Assembly (NCBI GenBank): GCA_947034895.1
Contig: OX344762.1
Span: forward strand, 19,944,760-20,008,759
Length of the DNA: 64,000 nt
Reading direction: 5' to 3'
DNA from: Rhytidiadelphus loreus
Lineage: Eukaryota; Streptophyta; Bryopsida; Hypnales; Hylocomiaceae
The notes beneath the pieces are model-generated. The model was not told where the DNA came from. It worked only from the letters and a program-made list of their open reading frames with translations, and did not search any database. This document shows, in pieces, positions 37,001 to 48,060 of the stretch. How positions within the stretch are numbered: the stretch's first letter is position 1; each line of letters opens with the position of its first letter. A program made the translations under genes and the position numbers.

Positions 37001-37383
37001 CCGATGTCCGCGAGGGGTTCTACCTCTTTGTGAGGCCCAGATTGGATTGTGAAGAGCCCGTGTGGCTTGCTAGGGCAGTTGAAAATCCGCAATTTGATCC
37101 AACGGCGGAGCACTTTCGTGAAGTTTTGGTGCAATGGCACACCCCATGCGGAGCATCGAAGGACCAACAACGATTGTACGCAGGCTGGGACATGAAGACC
37201 AATTTCAGATGGAGGGTTGATCGTACGGCTGAGAAAGCTGACTACATTTCTACGGACAGTATAATGGCATCATGGAAACCAAAGAAGAATGATGGGAACA
37301 GTTTCATTGCCCCCCGTCAGCAAGTGCAATTTGCAGTGGATCATTTACGTCGAATTGCAGAGGACGAACAACGAGGCTCTTGA
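34087..37383 (+). pseudogene. DUF7869-type protein, possibly transposase-derived, two in-frame stops
   Basis: Exon 1 runs 34087-35199 (ATG, then MTSSSESDGDEV, donor GAG/GTAGGA) and exon 2 runs 35503-37383 (acceptor TTTGTTTGCAG), in phase 0. Exon 1 has an acidic N-terminus and ends near a helical segment ICLRAWRILHNIPLRTFQRY that resembles a helix-turn-helix. Exon 2 has CSICDNL (a possible metal site), SIMHDKMDHSK, FAHGHGDGKYAHYNLDVF, then YIQMDNSWRENKNRY and VGHTHDDTD. The last two are hallmarks of the DUF7869 family. The ordered Asp residues (HDKMD, QMDN, HDDTD) would suit an RNase H-like nuclease, but that is inference. A TGA at 34147-34149 and a TAG at 35176-35178 break an otherwise continuous frame, so the copy is either a pseudogene or wrongly modelled at those points. 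The C-terminal third (about 36800-37383) is acidic and unassigned. Confidence 0.65.
35200..35502 (+). other. Intron of the DUF7869-type gene
   Basis: A 303-bp interval between GTAGGA and CTTTGTTTGCAG. It is more AT-rich than the flanking exons, and the phase is kept when it is removed. Confidence 0.5.
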
Positions 37384-37870
37384 TTTTTTTTTTAGGGCGG
37401 AGGGCTCTTGGTAAAAAAAATTTTGTTGCTTACAATGCTCCCGTGCATTGTAGAAGTCAGTAGAGTGGCAGAAGATGCAAGAAATGGTGCTCATTTGCAT
37501 GTTCATCGACATTTGTACCCTCCAATTTTATTAAAGTCCAAAAAATCAAGTTCCCGCACATGCCTCGTTTATTCTTCCAAGCCCTACTCCAAATTCAATC
37601 TTTGCGGTCCTCATGATCCTCAACAATGCAAATCTAAAGATTTTCTAAAACTTCTGCACATCATGACTCCTAACCAAAATGTAATCCAATTTTTGCTTTC
37701 CTTCCATTCTAGAGGTCGACATCTCCCGCGCCCACACTAGGAAGTATCATGCAAAACTCGGACAACTATATAAAATTCAAGGCACTTTCTTCCTTACAAG
37801 TCCTACAAAGAAATCCACACCCCTCTGTTTCAAAAATCGCACTTCGCCAAACTTCCATGTACAAATGGCA

Positions 37871-37902
37871 CATGGAATACCGCCATTTTAACAAAATTGC
37901 CC
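37871..37902 (-). repeat. Solo right end of the 49122-type MITE family
   Basis: CCGCCATTTTAACAAAATTG with the upstream ATGTACAAATGG matches the right end of the element at 49122-49363. No matching left end is found nearby. 37384-38280 holds no recognised gene. Confidence 0.5.
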
Positions 37903-38439
37903 TTAAATTTACAACGAGTCCTAGAAATTAATTTCAAAATTTTAAACTCTATATGCTAAACACTTAAACATTGGAGTCATATGTCTACAACAATGATATG
38001 AGGTATTCATCTGAAACTACCGTTGAAGCTGTGTACTCATTCTACACATGTCGTAAGTGCTTTAACTTTGCAAAAAAGTCAGAATGAGTGAAAGCCTAAA
38101 GATATAGAAAATAAAAATTTTAAGACAATAAAAATAAAAATTTAACCGAATCCACGGTTTTAGGAGCCACAGTCATAGGCCGCAACACTTACTATAAATA
38201 GTAATTTTTTTCCTATTTTAGGCAATTTTTTGAAAACTTTCCTTTTTTAGACATCATTAACAAAATTTATATAATTCTGGATCTCTATGCTCGCAAACTT
38301 GACGCTCACAGCTCGCAGGCTCGCCGCTCCAAACTCGCATGCTAGCGTCGTTGGTCCCCTAAGCCACCTGCAAAGTCTTGGGCTAATTGGCACACAGTCA
38401 GTGGCGAGGCAAAAACTACTTTGGTTGAATCACCGGCAA

Positions 38440-38830
38440 TCACGGAATCTTTCACACGTGAGGGAATCTTGGCGAACGGATTTCGCTGTGGAAATCCCGA
38501 CATGTTCTAGATCCAAGAACACTATCCGGCAGTTGTGGATTCCTCCATGTGGCCTGTCTTGGACCAGTAACACCTGCAAGCTAACAATTTGGATTCCTAA
38601 CGTTTCGTCGATGGAATGGGGAAACTAGAACCTATCTTTGGAGATTTATGTGGGGATCTTTCTAACTCTCCTAAGACCAATTTAGCCTATCATGGCCACA
38701 TGCACTGGATTTGGGCTATTTTGGGTAAGTTCCTAGTAGCCCTATTGTTTCCCACTATTTACGAATTCTAACCTATATACAAGTGGGTTTTGTGGGTAAT
38801 CTATGGATAAAAGGCTATTTATGACCAAAT
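38440..38830 (+). repeat. Dispersed repeat, copy A (inverted relative to copy B at 63480)
   Basis: Collinear with the reverse complement of about 63480-63990: CTAACAATT, GATGGAATGGG, CTATCTTTGGAGA, CTCCTAA(G/A)ACCAATTTAGCC, CACTGGATTT, TTTTGGGTAAGT and CTAACCTATATACAAGTGGG all appear in the same order. One frame in both copies reads MGKLE.IFGDL...SPKTNLA.HGH.HWI before a GTAAGT donor-like site, so it may be the relic of a coding exon. The family is unknown. Confidence 0.65.
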
Positions 38831-39312
38831 GCTATACTGGTACGTGACATATCTATTTTGGTTCTACACTCTTTTTTGGGTTTTTCATGGTACTTTATGC
38901 CTTAATTTGTAATAAACTAAAAAAAAGAAAACTATGAGTCCCAAGTGACGAATTTGGGGCTCATAGGCCCTCCTATTTGAACTTCTCTTGAAAATGGTTG
39001 GGAAGCCACTTCTTCCCTCCTCAACCTTCTACGTGTTCTACTACTCACAAGTTCATTGGTAGTACCTTGTAGTTGTGGACACTTCCCTTGATTATTGGCA
39101 TGTACATGTAGCCGCAATGAAGTCGTATTTCTAGTCGTACGCTGTGACACCATATTAGCCAATCGTATACATATCGATGAAGTTGATTCGTGTGGACAAA
39201 CTTCGGAACTAGACGGCCTTGATGAACTTTGGATTTGTAGATTCTCCAATATTGGCATTTGCCGTTATGCAATCCAGACTCGATTTGGAGGGGGCATATC
39301 TAATTCTGCACC

Positions 39313-42115
39313 TTAAGGGGGCCCTTCTCTGCGGGTGGTCCTCATGGGCAATGACAGTGGTACTACTATGTCTTGTTCACGTCCTCTTTCAACGTCAACA
39401 CCTTCTCTTTCTATTGTAGCATCAACTTGTACATCCATAGGGTTTGGACTTAATGGTCTCGGTGCCACAACGTCCTCATTTGTATTGCCCCCACTTGGCC
39501 CAGCATTCCACGTTTGTGGCATTCGTGGTGGACTTCCTTGATGTCCCTTGTGGTCATTGTCGTTATTATCCCCCTCTTCAAAGCCAAAAACGGATGCATC
39601 AATTAGAGGACGCACTCCTCCCGCCCCACGAAATCTATCAAATGGTGGCTCATCGCCGTCATTAGAACTATCATCTGAATCGTCATCATTGGGATCAAAG
39701 AGAACCGAACGACGGTCTAGACCATTAGATTCATCTGTCATGGAATCCTCTAACATCATATTCTCAGTGTACCACCTTGTCGGATTTGCTGTAGCCTTTT
39801 TTCTAAGAGTCTTGAAATTGGTATAAATGTAAACCAATTCCTCAGCACACTCTGATGTCAATCTATTGCGTGATTTGTTGTGGACAAACGAATACATGCT
39901 CCAATTGTGTTCACACAACGATGCAGAACACACTTGCGCAAGGATCTTTCTTACAATCGGTGCAAGTGTACAAGCACTGGCTCCAAGAAGGTCCCACCAT
40001 TCGTGAGGCTGCAAATTTAGGGTGTTTACATCAGGAAGTCCACCGAAAATGCCTCGACAATCTCTAAATGCTTGGTACTCAGACAAAGTTGAAGCAAATG
40101 CTTGATCTCCAACAGCCAATTTGCGCAAAACTCTCAATATGGCTTATCTTGCCTCATCATCATCCATTAGCAAGACTTCATCAAGTAAAAAGAGATTCAA
40201 TAGAGCCCCAACGTAATGCAAATCTGTCCTGAGCATGTCCCAGCGCTTGTAGAAATCATCGATGGCGGAAATTGCATACCGTGGCTCTAATGAAAATGGT
40301 GGATCCCTCAAAGATAAAACATGCTTTTTCACCTTTTTCATTACAAGTCATGCCTTGTCCAAGCACAAGTGCTTGCCATCAAACTCTTGAAGAGCAACCA
40401 ACACGGGCTCCACTATGTACACAAAATTCAAACATCTCCTCCAAAATTCATCCGTTCGCACATATCGTCGCCAGGGTTGTCTTGTCTGACATATTTTTGA
40501 GTTTTGGCATCGTGTATGACGTCTGACGTCGCATGTCGCGTGTCACGAAGTGTCAAGTTTACTAGACATGTTGTCGAGTAGGGCCATTTTCACAGCCAAA
40601 AACTTTGAAATCTCACTGTAATTATGAATCTAAATTTAAAATGTTATGTGTATTTATTAAATTGAGACACTTTATAAAAATAAGACTTGAATATGTCAAA
40701 ATCGTAAACATAGGAGGATTTCTTTTAAAGTCAACTTGACGTTGCGCGGGCTCTACTAGAAGTCGCGCATTCGCGCAACATCTGTTTGTCACGGTGTCGC
40801 AGTGTACAACCCTGATCGTCGCACATCGTTAGCTTTTCTTTGCTTTTGATTGGATGTCAATCTCCGCGTGTACTCATTCCATTGCGGATCGTGGACTGTC
40901 AATTCTATCGCTTCCTTCACCTCTACCAAACGTTCAATTATGAGGAACATGGTTGCAAAGCGTGTTTGAACGGATTTTTCAAAACGTGATTAAGAGGACA
41001 TTGTTGAAAATTGCAAGTAGCATAAGATACGTTCGAATGTATTTTACAATTGACTTGGCTTTTTTGACCATACTTGTTATCCAATCTTGTTTTCTTCAAT
41101 CTTCAAGTAGAAGGTCAAGTGCATGTGCTGAACACCCTTGAAAATATATGTGTGGAAATCTACAAAGTAACAGAGTGCCAGCGGCCAACATGTTTGTTGC
41201 ATTGTCTATACAAACTTGTACCACATTCTGTGCCCCTACCTTGTCAATGTAATCACCCATGCAATTAGCCACGTAAGTAGCATCTTTGCATTTGCCTGTT
41301 GTGTCTATCGATCCAAGAAACACATCTCCACTTGTACATGCCAACATGACATTCATCAATGGTCAATGTGTAACATTGTCCCATCCATCAGAGCATATTG
41401 TAACGCCATACTTGTGGATTGGTGCCCTTATCTTCTCTGCTACCATTGCAGCCACTTTGTCTTTTGTAGATTTTATGAGCTTTGTACGAAGTGCATAGTA
41501 CCTTGGAGGTTTGTAGCCAACTCTTGATTCCGATGTTGATTTCACTACATCTAGAAAAGCAGAATGCCTCACTACATTGAATGGTATATTGGCTTCATAG
41601 AAAAACTTAGCCCACTTCTTGTCTAGTACTTGCTTGTTTGATGTGTTCATTCCTTCTTGTACAGACAATTGCCTCATCGATCGACTATGGATCAAACTAG
41701 GGTTGGGCACATCCGATGATCGTACTTGAGAGCTTTGCCCCCCAGTGTTTTCTCCTCCATCGTTTGCTGCGATTGAAGCATCAGGTTGTTGCTCGCCACG
41801 TACTACATTTGGTAGTCTCGTTGATGGTGATGTCACTTCCACATCGCGTCCATTTCCATATGAAGTGTCCGCAAATATATGTCCTCCACAATTAAAAAAC
41901 ATTATCTTCACGGTTGCACTGACTTTAGTGCACGCTCTCACTCCAAAGAGGGTGTCATTTCGTCTGTATGCCAAATGGAAAAGCAACCGATCCTTTTGAT
42001 AGCTTAGCAAAGCTTCGCAGAACTTGCAAGCAACTTTTCCATCTGGTCGTACTGTCGTAGTGTGTACCAAGGTTCCCAATGTGGTCTTCCTCCACCCATT
42101 GCTTTTATCTGTCAT
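39313..42115 (-). pseudogene. hAT-superfamily transposase (BED-like, DUF659, dimerisation domain), decayed
   Basis: Reading from an ATG at 42115, the order is a BED-like finger (CKFCEALL...FHLA), an acidic linker, the DUF659 region (NIPFNVVRH, RYYALRTKL, VTICSDGWDNVTH), a stop TGA at 41365-41363, and then PLMNVMLACTSGDVF, VQVCIDNATN and CSAHALDLLLED. The conserved frame shifts near 40965 (VQTRFATMFLI...ERLVEVKEAI) and meets the MITE at 40472-40814. Beyond it the frame resumes exactly (DEFWRRCLNFVYIVEPV). It passes further stops at 40350-40348 (TGA) and 40146-40144 (TAA), and ends with the hAT dimerisation domain (EWWDLLGASA, CSASLCEHNWSMYSF..NKSRNRL) and an acidic tail. The family catalyses cut-and-paste transposition in the nucleus. 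This copy cannot. The ends of the element were not identified. Confidence 0.85.
40464..40822. mobile_element. 343-bp hAT MITE inserted in the hAT transposase gene
   Basis: The element spans 40472-40814. Its left end is CAGGGTTGTCTTG and its right end is the complement of CAGGGTTGTACAC, a 9-bp perfect TIR. It is flanked by a perfect 8-bp target duplication ATCGTCGC (40464-40471 and 40815-40822). Removing the element with one duplication restores the host transposase frame across the junction (NDVRR to YVRTDEFW). The interior is non-coding and carries GACGTC/CGCATG-rich subterminal motifs. Eight-bp duplications and CAGGG ends are hAT features. Confidence 0.95.
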
Positions 42116-42479
42116 CCTCTACCTACCCCTGCACAAAAAAAAAGATTAGTATTATGTTTGAAATGTAATGTGGACACAATACTTGTTGCTCTCACAACAA
42201 GTGCCACTACAATACACTCTTCTTGGACTTCGCTCTACCGCAATGGTTGTACTCCAACCAAGTCATGAAAGGCAGAATCAGCAAAGAAAAGTAATCTTGA
42301 ATAGGCGGAAGTCCTTAATATATACCTTGAAGCCCTCCCTAAAACCCTAAACCTTAAACCCAGCTAGACGGAGTGACGGCTGATCGGGTGGACCCTAAAC
42401 CCGACAGATTTGAAGTCACAGGGCAGCCTTGCCAACAAAACCGTCCAAGCGGCAACTGTCCCGTCCAATGACGTATTCC

Positions 42480-42612
42480 GGTCTAGGGGACGGGATGGTT
42501 TCTCGTCCAGAGGACAGATTATCGTCTTGGAGACGGCCTTTCCATCCAGGAGACGGCCTCTTCGTCCAGAGACAGGCTCTCCATCTAGGAGACAAGCTCT
42601 CCATACAAGAGA
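42480..42612. repeat. Imperfect ~24-bp minisatellite
   Basis: Variants of GTCCAGGAGACGGCCTCTT and CCATCTAGGAGACAAGCTCT repeat about five times. The array abuts the left CACTA end at 42617. Confidence 0.6.
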
Positions 42613-44390
42613 TAGACACTATAAGAAAACTATGTTTTTTTGGATGTCGAACCCAAAACATAGCATGTCTTTGGCTAGACATACTATGTCCACATGAACA
42701 TTGAGATGTTTACTAGACAGATGCAATGAAAGTGTACGTTTATGTGGATGTTGTAGAAAATAGAGGAAAATTATGGTCATAGCATTAGGTGCTAGCAAAA
42801 ACAACTATGCCGTTAAAGACATGACTGCAGACATAATGATGTTTCAAAGATTGTCCGAGAAAACAATCATTGCCACGTCAGCATCCCTAGTTCATTTTAA
42901 CCGTGGATAAATTAGTAGAAATTACTATAGTCTAGAAGAAAAGAACTGCCCAAGGTGGAAAAAAAAGATGATGTGTAGGTAGTTTGGAAAAAAAAAGCTA
43001 ATGTGGCATGTGACGTGGTATATGACATGAAAATTCAATGACGTGGACATGAAAAATGCTGACGTGGCATCTGACGTGACATTGTCTGAGAAGATTAATG
43101 TTGTTTTGAGTAACATCAACTTAGACGTCAACAAAAAATTTGATATTGTTTTTGGCGACATCTATTCAGATGTCTTTTGACACATTTTCTGAGATGTCAG
43201 CTTTGACATTGAAACATTTTGCAACATCAACTTTGACATACACCATAAAAAATAGCCCATACAAAATACATAGTACAAAATACACAATACATTATATACA
43301 ATACGCTATATACAATACGCTATATACAATACGCTATACACAATATTTGGTATTTATGTCACATGACTTAAAAGCCAATTATTGTGTGTAAATAGACATG
43401 AAAAGACATACTATTTATACAAGTAGGGCTGTAGGAGGCATGACAAACTATATGGGATATGTAATTTTTCAAAATTATACAAAGCTGTCAAATTTGACAT
43501 CTTAGTTGATATTGCAAAAAACATCTAGAAATCTCAATTGATGTCTCAGTTGATGTCAAAAAAAACACTGTTAAACTTTTTGAATGGTGTCTAGGTGTGC
43601 TAATGTGGCATGCCACTTTATCTTTGCTAGATGCCATATTTTTTTTTATTTTTCGAATTTGAGTCTATTTAAGTGAAGTGAAGTTTACCAAGTTTAGTTT
43701 ATAATATGATTTATTTTTTATTATCATGGAGTTGGGATGCACCCAAGCCAAATGAAAATAAAAAATAAAAAATAAAAAGTAAATCAAATGCCACATCACT
43801 TGGCAGTTTTTAAATTTTTTTAAATTTAAAAAAAAAACTTGTCTAATGGCTGACCTAGTGACCTTCCCCTGCATTTTATATTTGGTCAGGGGTTTACCTC
43901 AATCCATAGTAACTTTCTCTAATTTAACCAAAGTTAAACCAAAAGCTCTTGCCAACGTGGCATTTCTGTGTTTTCTTGGACGTTGTACAAAACACAACTA
44001 TATTTTTCTTGATGTCTTTTAGAACATTACCATTGCACAAGACATCAATTTGTTCCACCTGTGACATGCAAATGTTTTTTGAAACATCAAACTCAATTCT
44101 ACCTCCTATGGCTGCAATCCCATCTTTGTGCTCTTGTTTTGAAAAACATCCTTGTTTGTTGCTAACGTTCAAAAAAATGCGGGTTTCTTATAGTGAACCT
44201 TCCCTATTCAGATGATGTCACATACACATTACATCCAACATCCACAATCATTACTTTTGTCACCCGATGAATGTTTTCAAGACAATAGTTTCTTGTAGAA
44301 GACATAGAAGTAGACAAGCTGCCCTATCCTTTAGATGTTCTACATGACATTTGCAAGCTATCACACATATATACAAAGAACATGGATGTA

Positions 44391-45326
44391 TTAACCCCTA
44401 ACTAAAGGACCATTGTCCCCTCGTGGGACAAATGTGTTTTTGGGCAGGTACCTACGAGCAGAAATTTTGTTGTGATTTTTTTAAACTTCTTTTGGAGATG
44501 GAAAAATTGATAAGCTTTGTGAGAATATAATTTTTTTCACAATTGGTGCCCGGGAACAAAAGTTATGACCAAATAAGCTCAAACGAGGGGATGGGCAGTC
44601 CGGGCATCAAAAACAAAATAGACAAAAATTTGAATTTTATTTTTAATATTTTTTTCTCATAGATTATATTTTTGTCTATCTAGAAAGCTTTGATTCATTT
44701 CATTTGGATTTGTTATGAGCAAGTTATGGACATTCTTGTTTTTCAGGCAATTAGAGCATCTTCTTGAAAAAAATAACTTGTAGGATTCATTTTTTAATGC
44801 AATTTTTCTTTTTTTCAATTTTTTCTTACATGGTCTGATTTACTTTCTAGAACAATCCCACCATTGAGATTAGTGCATTTTAATTCCATCTAAAATATAT
44901 TAATATTTTAGATTTTCCTTCTATCTTGTACCTATTTCTATTTAACAATTTTTTTAAGAATGATACTTAAGTTTTTTTGAATTTTTTTTCCCCTAGACTC
45001 TCAACTCAATTCTCCACCATAAAGATTTAAATCTCAAAACTCTATAGTGCAAAAGTTTTAAGTTAAAAATGTTCAAAGTAAGAAAATCTAGTCCTACAAG
45101 GTGCTGAAAACTTATTTTTTTCACTTTAAACTCAGATATCTTGCAATCTGTGCAGTCAAAAATTCTAAATTTTTTTCCACACACTCTCATACTAGTTAGA
45201 TGTAAGATCCTACGATTAGATATGAAAAAAAAAAAAAAAAATTAATTTTTTTTCACTCTTTGCTATAGATATGGCAGTTTTGACTGTTTTTTGGCAGGAA
45301 AAAGACCTTGGTCCTTCAGGGGTTAA
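44391..45326 (+). mobile_element. TTAA-flanked non-autonomous element, copy 3 (piggyBac-like)
   Basis: TTAA at both ends, with terminal CCCCTAACTAAAGGACC and the complement of CCCCTGAAGGACC. 936 bp, clearly homologous along its length to copy 4 at 55738 (shared GTGCCCGGGAACAA, GTTATGACCAAATAAGCTC, TTGCAATCTG and CACACTCTCATACTAGTTAG). No coding capacity. Confidence 0.65.
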
Positions 45327-45329
45327 GCT

Positions 45330-45830
45330 TCAACCTCAGGAATTGCATTGTCACCCACAATGACAAAGTAGGCTCTTTTTTCATCTATGGAATGCTACAT
45401 TGAGTCAACTTCTTGCATTGGTTGTAGTCCATCAAAGTCCCTATCATTTTGCAATTGAACCATGTTCAGGATGGATTGGATAGAGTACGTATAGTGCCTT
45501 CCATTACTCCTAACCTCTGTTCGGCACACAACTTTCCAAAATGTTCAATTTTCTTTCTCACAAATGTCAACCACTCCGCAAAAGGTAAAAATTTTATTTA
45601 GGGTGGATAACAAACAACTCTTTGTGGTTGCAAGAGCCTTGACTATAGACAAAAAACTCCACATCCTTTCCATCTCTAGGCCTTTGTCAAGATGTATTCC
45701 TTGTATGATACATTGCTTGGTATCATTTAGAGCACTGGTCTAAACAATTGTATGCAATGCCTTAACACCATATATGAGAACTACAAATGTCTACATTGAT
45801 GCTTTTTGATCGGTGTCTAAGTTTGTAAAG
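45330..45830 (-). pseudogene. Possible decayed coding remnant inside the CACTA nest
   Basis: One minus-strand frame reads protein-like for over 100 codons (ERMWSFLSIVKALATTKS, YSIQSILNMVQLQNDRDF) with only two stops. Similar faint coding character appears at 48450-48620 (-) (INYILKKLREKLQ, DIMNYPLSIV). These may be pieces of one degraded gene split by transposon insertions. No family is recognised. Confidence 0.25.
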
Positions 45831-46194
45831 ACAACTACCTACGACATCTACTTATATATTAGTGTTGATACCAACATCATAGGAGACATCAACATGTACT
45901 TTTGATGTTTTCCATGACGTCTCAGAAAATGTCTAGACGTTTAAATGCAGTATGCATTTCTACTTGTAACAATTCTTGTGTTTTCCATATCCCATATTGT
46001 TTGTCTAACTTTCCACCATCCCTCTTGTATAAAGAGGTTGTCTTCTCCTCTCTATATAATCAGATCAAGTGGCTTTTAAGTCATGTACTATAATATCCAA
46101 ATATGGTGTATTTTGTTTGGTGTATTTTGTATTGTCTATGGTGTACTATGTATGACATGTTGTATTGGACATTTTTGAAATACATTTGGAGTCA

Positions 46195-47577
46195 TATCAC
46201 TACAAGGGAAACTGTATCCTATTTGACAGGAAATTTGACAGAATTCTGTCAAATGTGCTGTAGATTAGGAGTACTTGATTCGGACACTTAATTGATAGAA
46301 TTCTGTCAATTCGGCTGTCATTTCGGACAAAGATACACATCAGCAAGTCTTCCTCTCACTCCTTTGCCACCCTGGATTTTTTAATTTCCACGTCACTTAA
46401 TCCAAAAAAATATTTTTCAAGGATTTAATAAAATACTTGAAATAATGGCTAAAAAAGATTGGATGAAATTTTATCAAATGAATGATAAATTTTTAGATGA
46501 AATATTTTTGGATGATTTAAACTTTTTTATCAACTTTCCAAAACATTGACCAAAACAAATCGAGAACATAGAGCTCATTTATTTTCTAAATTATTTTCTT
46601 CCATGAATCATTTGTATTTCGTGAAATGAATGGGGTAGAGAAGCTCCTTATATACACATAATTATGAAGGTAGGAGGTCGACCAATCCATATGGAATATG
46701 TGAATTTTTGAAGTTGTGAGCTCATAGTGAAGTTAGAAATCCGTAATTCTGTAATAAAACTAAGATTTTAGACCTCATTTCAGCATAGTATAATGTATTT
46801 TCTTTAAGAACTTTGAACTAAGAATAGTTAGAATATGAATTAGAGTTTTAAGTTCAAAAATAATTTTGACATTCCAAATTTTCAATCAAAAATTACAGGC
46901 AGATTTCAAAGAGGAAGTTTGAAAAAATATAATAAGAACAATTTCAAAGAGGTGTTTGAAATTGTTCTTATTATATTTTTTCAAACTTCCTCTTTGAAAT
47001 CTGCCTGTAATTTTTGATTGAAAATTTGAAATGTCAAAATTATTTTTGAACTTAAAACTCTAATTCATATTCTAACTATTCTTAGTTCAAAGTTCTTAAA
47101 GAAAATACATTATACTATGCTGAAATGAGGTCTAAAATCTTAGTTTTATTACAGAATTACGGATTTCTAACTTCACTATGAGCTCTCACAACTTCAAAAA
47201 TTCACATATCCCATATGCGTTGGTTGACCTCCTACCTCCACATATGTAGAGAAAGTTTCTCTCCCTTGAAGGAAGTAATGATGTTGCTGGTGAATGCTTA
47301 AAGATTGCAACGATGTATAATTTCTTATATAAACTTAGAAAATGATAGCCATTTCATTTTGTATCTAAAATAAAAATTCTATATAAAATTTCTTGGATTT
47401 CTAGGAAGAAATTAACTTTGTTTGACAAAATTGATTGAGAAATTGACAGGAATTTGACAGACATTGCAATATTGACTGCATTGACAAAAAACAAAATTTC
47501 ACAAGTTGTGATTGTCATTTCGGACACTATTCTGTCAAAATTTCTGTAAATTAGGGCCCGTTTCCCTTGTAGTGTAT
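46195..47577. mobile_element. 1377-bp CACTA element forming a giant hairpin
   Basis: The element spans 46198-47574 with the terminal CACTACAAGGGAAAC at both ends and a 3-bp target duplication TAT (46195-46197, 47575-47577). Its centre is a near-perfect inverted repeat with arms of about 280 bp (about 46665-46948 and 46955-47243) around a 6-bp loop at 46949-46954. Subterminal TTTGACAGAATT/TCTGTCAAAT motifs recur near both ends. No protein is encoded. Transcription would give a long double-stranded RNA. Confidence 0.9.
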
Positions 47578-47884
47578 GACATAATTCTTAATACAATGTA
47601 TTTTGTATGGCATATTATGTATTGTATATGGTATATTATGTATGGTATATTATATATGAAATGTTGTATTGTATATTATGGAATTTGGATGTGCATTATG
47701 TAGGACTTGTGTAATTGTCCATATTGACATTATGCCAAATAGCACATTTGACCACATAAATGTCAAAAGTGACATCATTTTGTTCTTCTAAATCATATTG
47801 GACGTTGCAAGAAATATTTATGGTGAAATTAGGACATCTACAATGACATCCCACAACATCTAGATGTTTAATTTGACGTCTCAA

Positions 47885-48060
47885 TAAATGTCTAGACATC
47901 TACAATGACGTCTTAGAAAACGTCTAGATGTCTAAGGTGATGTCTTAGAAAACGTCTAGATGTCTAAGTTGATGTCTTTCAAAACATCTAGATGTCTAAA
48001 TTGATGTCTTTCAAAACGTCTAGACGTCTAAGTTGATGTCTTCAAAAACAATATTAAATT
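47885..48060. repeat. 32-bp subterminal tandem repeat of the CACTA nest
   Basis: At least four near-identical units of the form ACGTCTAGATGTCTAAGTTG + ATGTCTTTCAAA lie about 400 bp from the right CACTA end at 48446. Arrays like this are typical transposase-binding sites of EnSpm/CACTA elements. Confidence 0.75.

Noticed and set aside
42102..42430. Right terminus of the hAT element (several CCCTG/CCCTA motifs)
   Set aside because: No inverted partner or 8-bp duplication was found on the left side near 38.6-39.3 kb.
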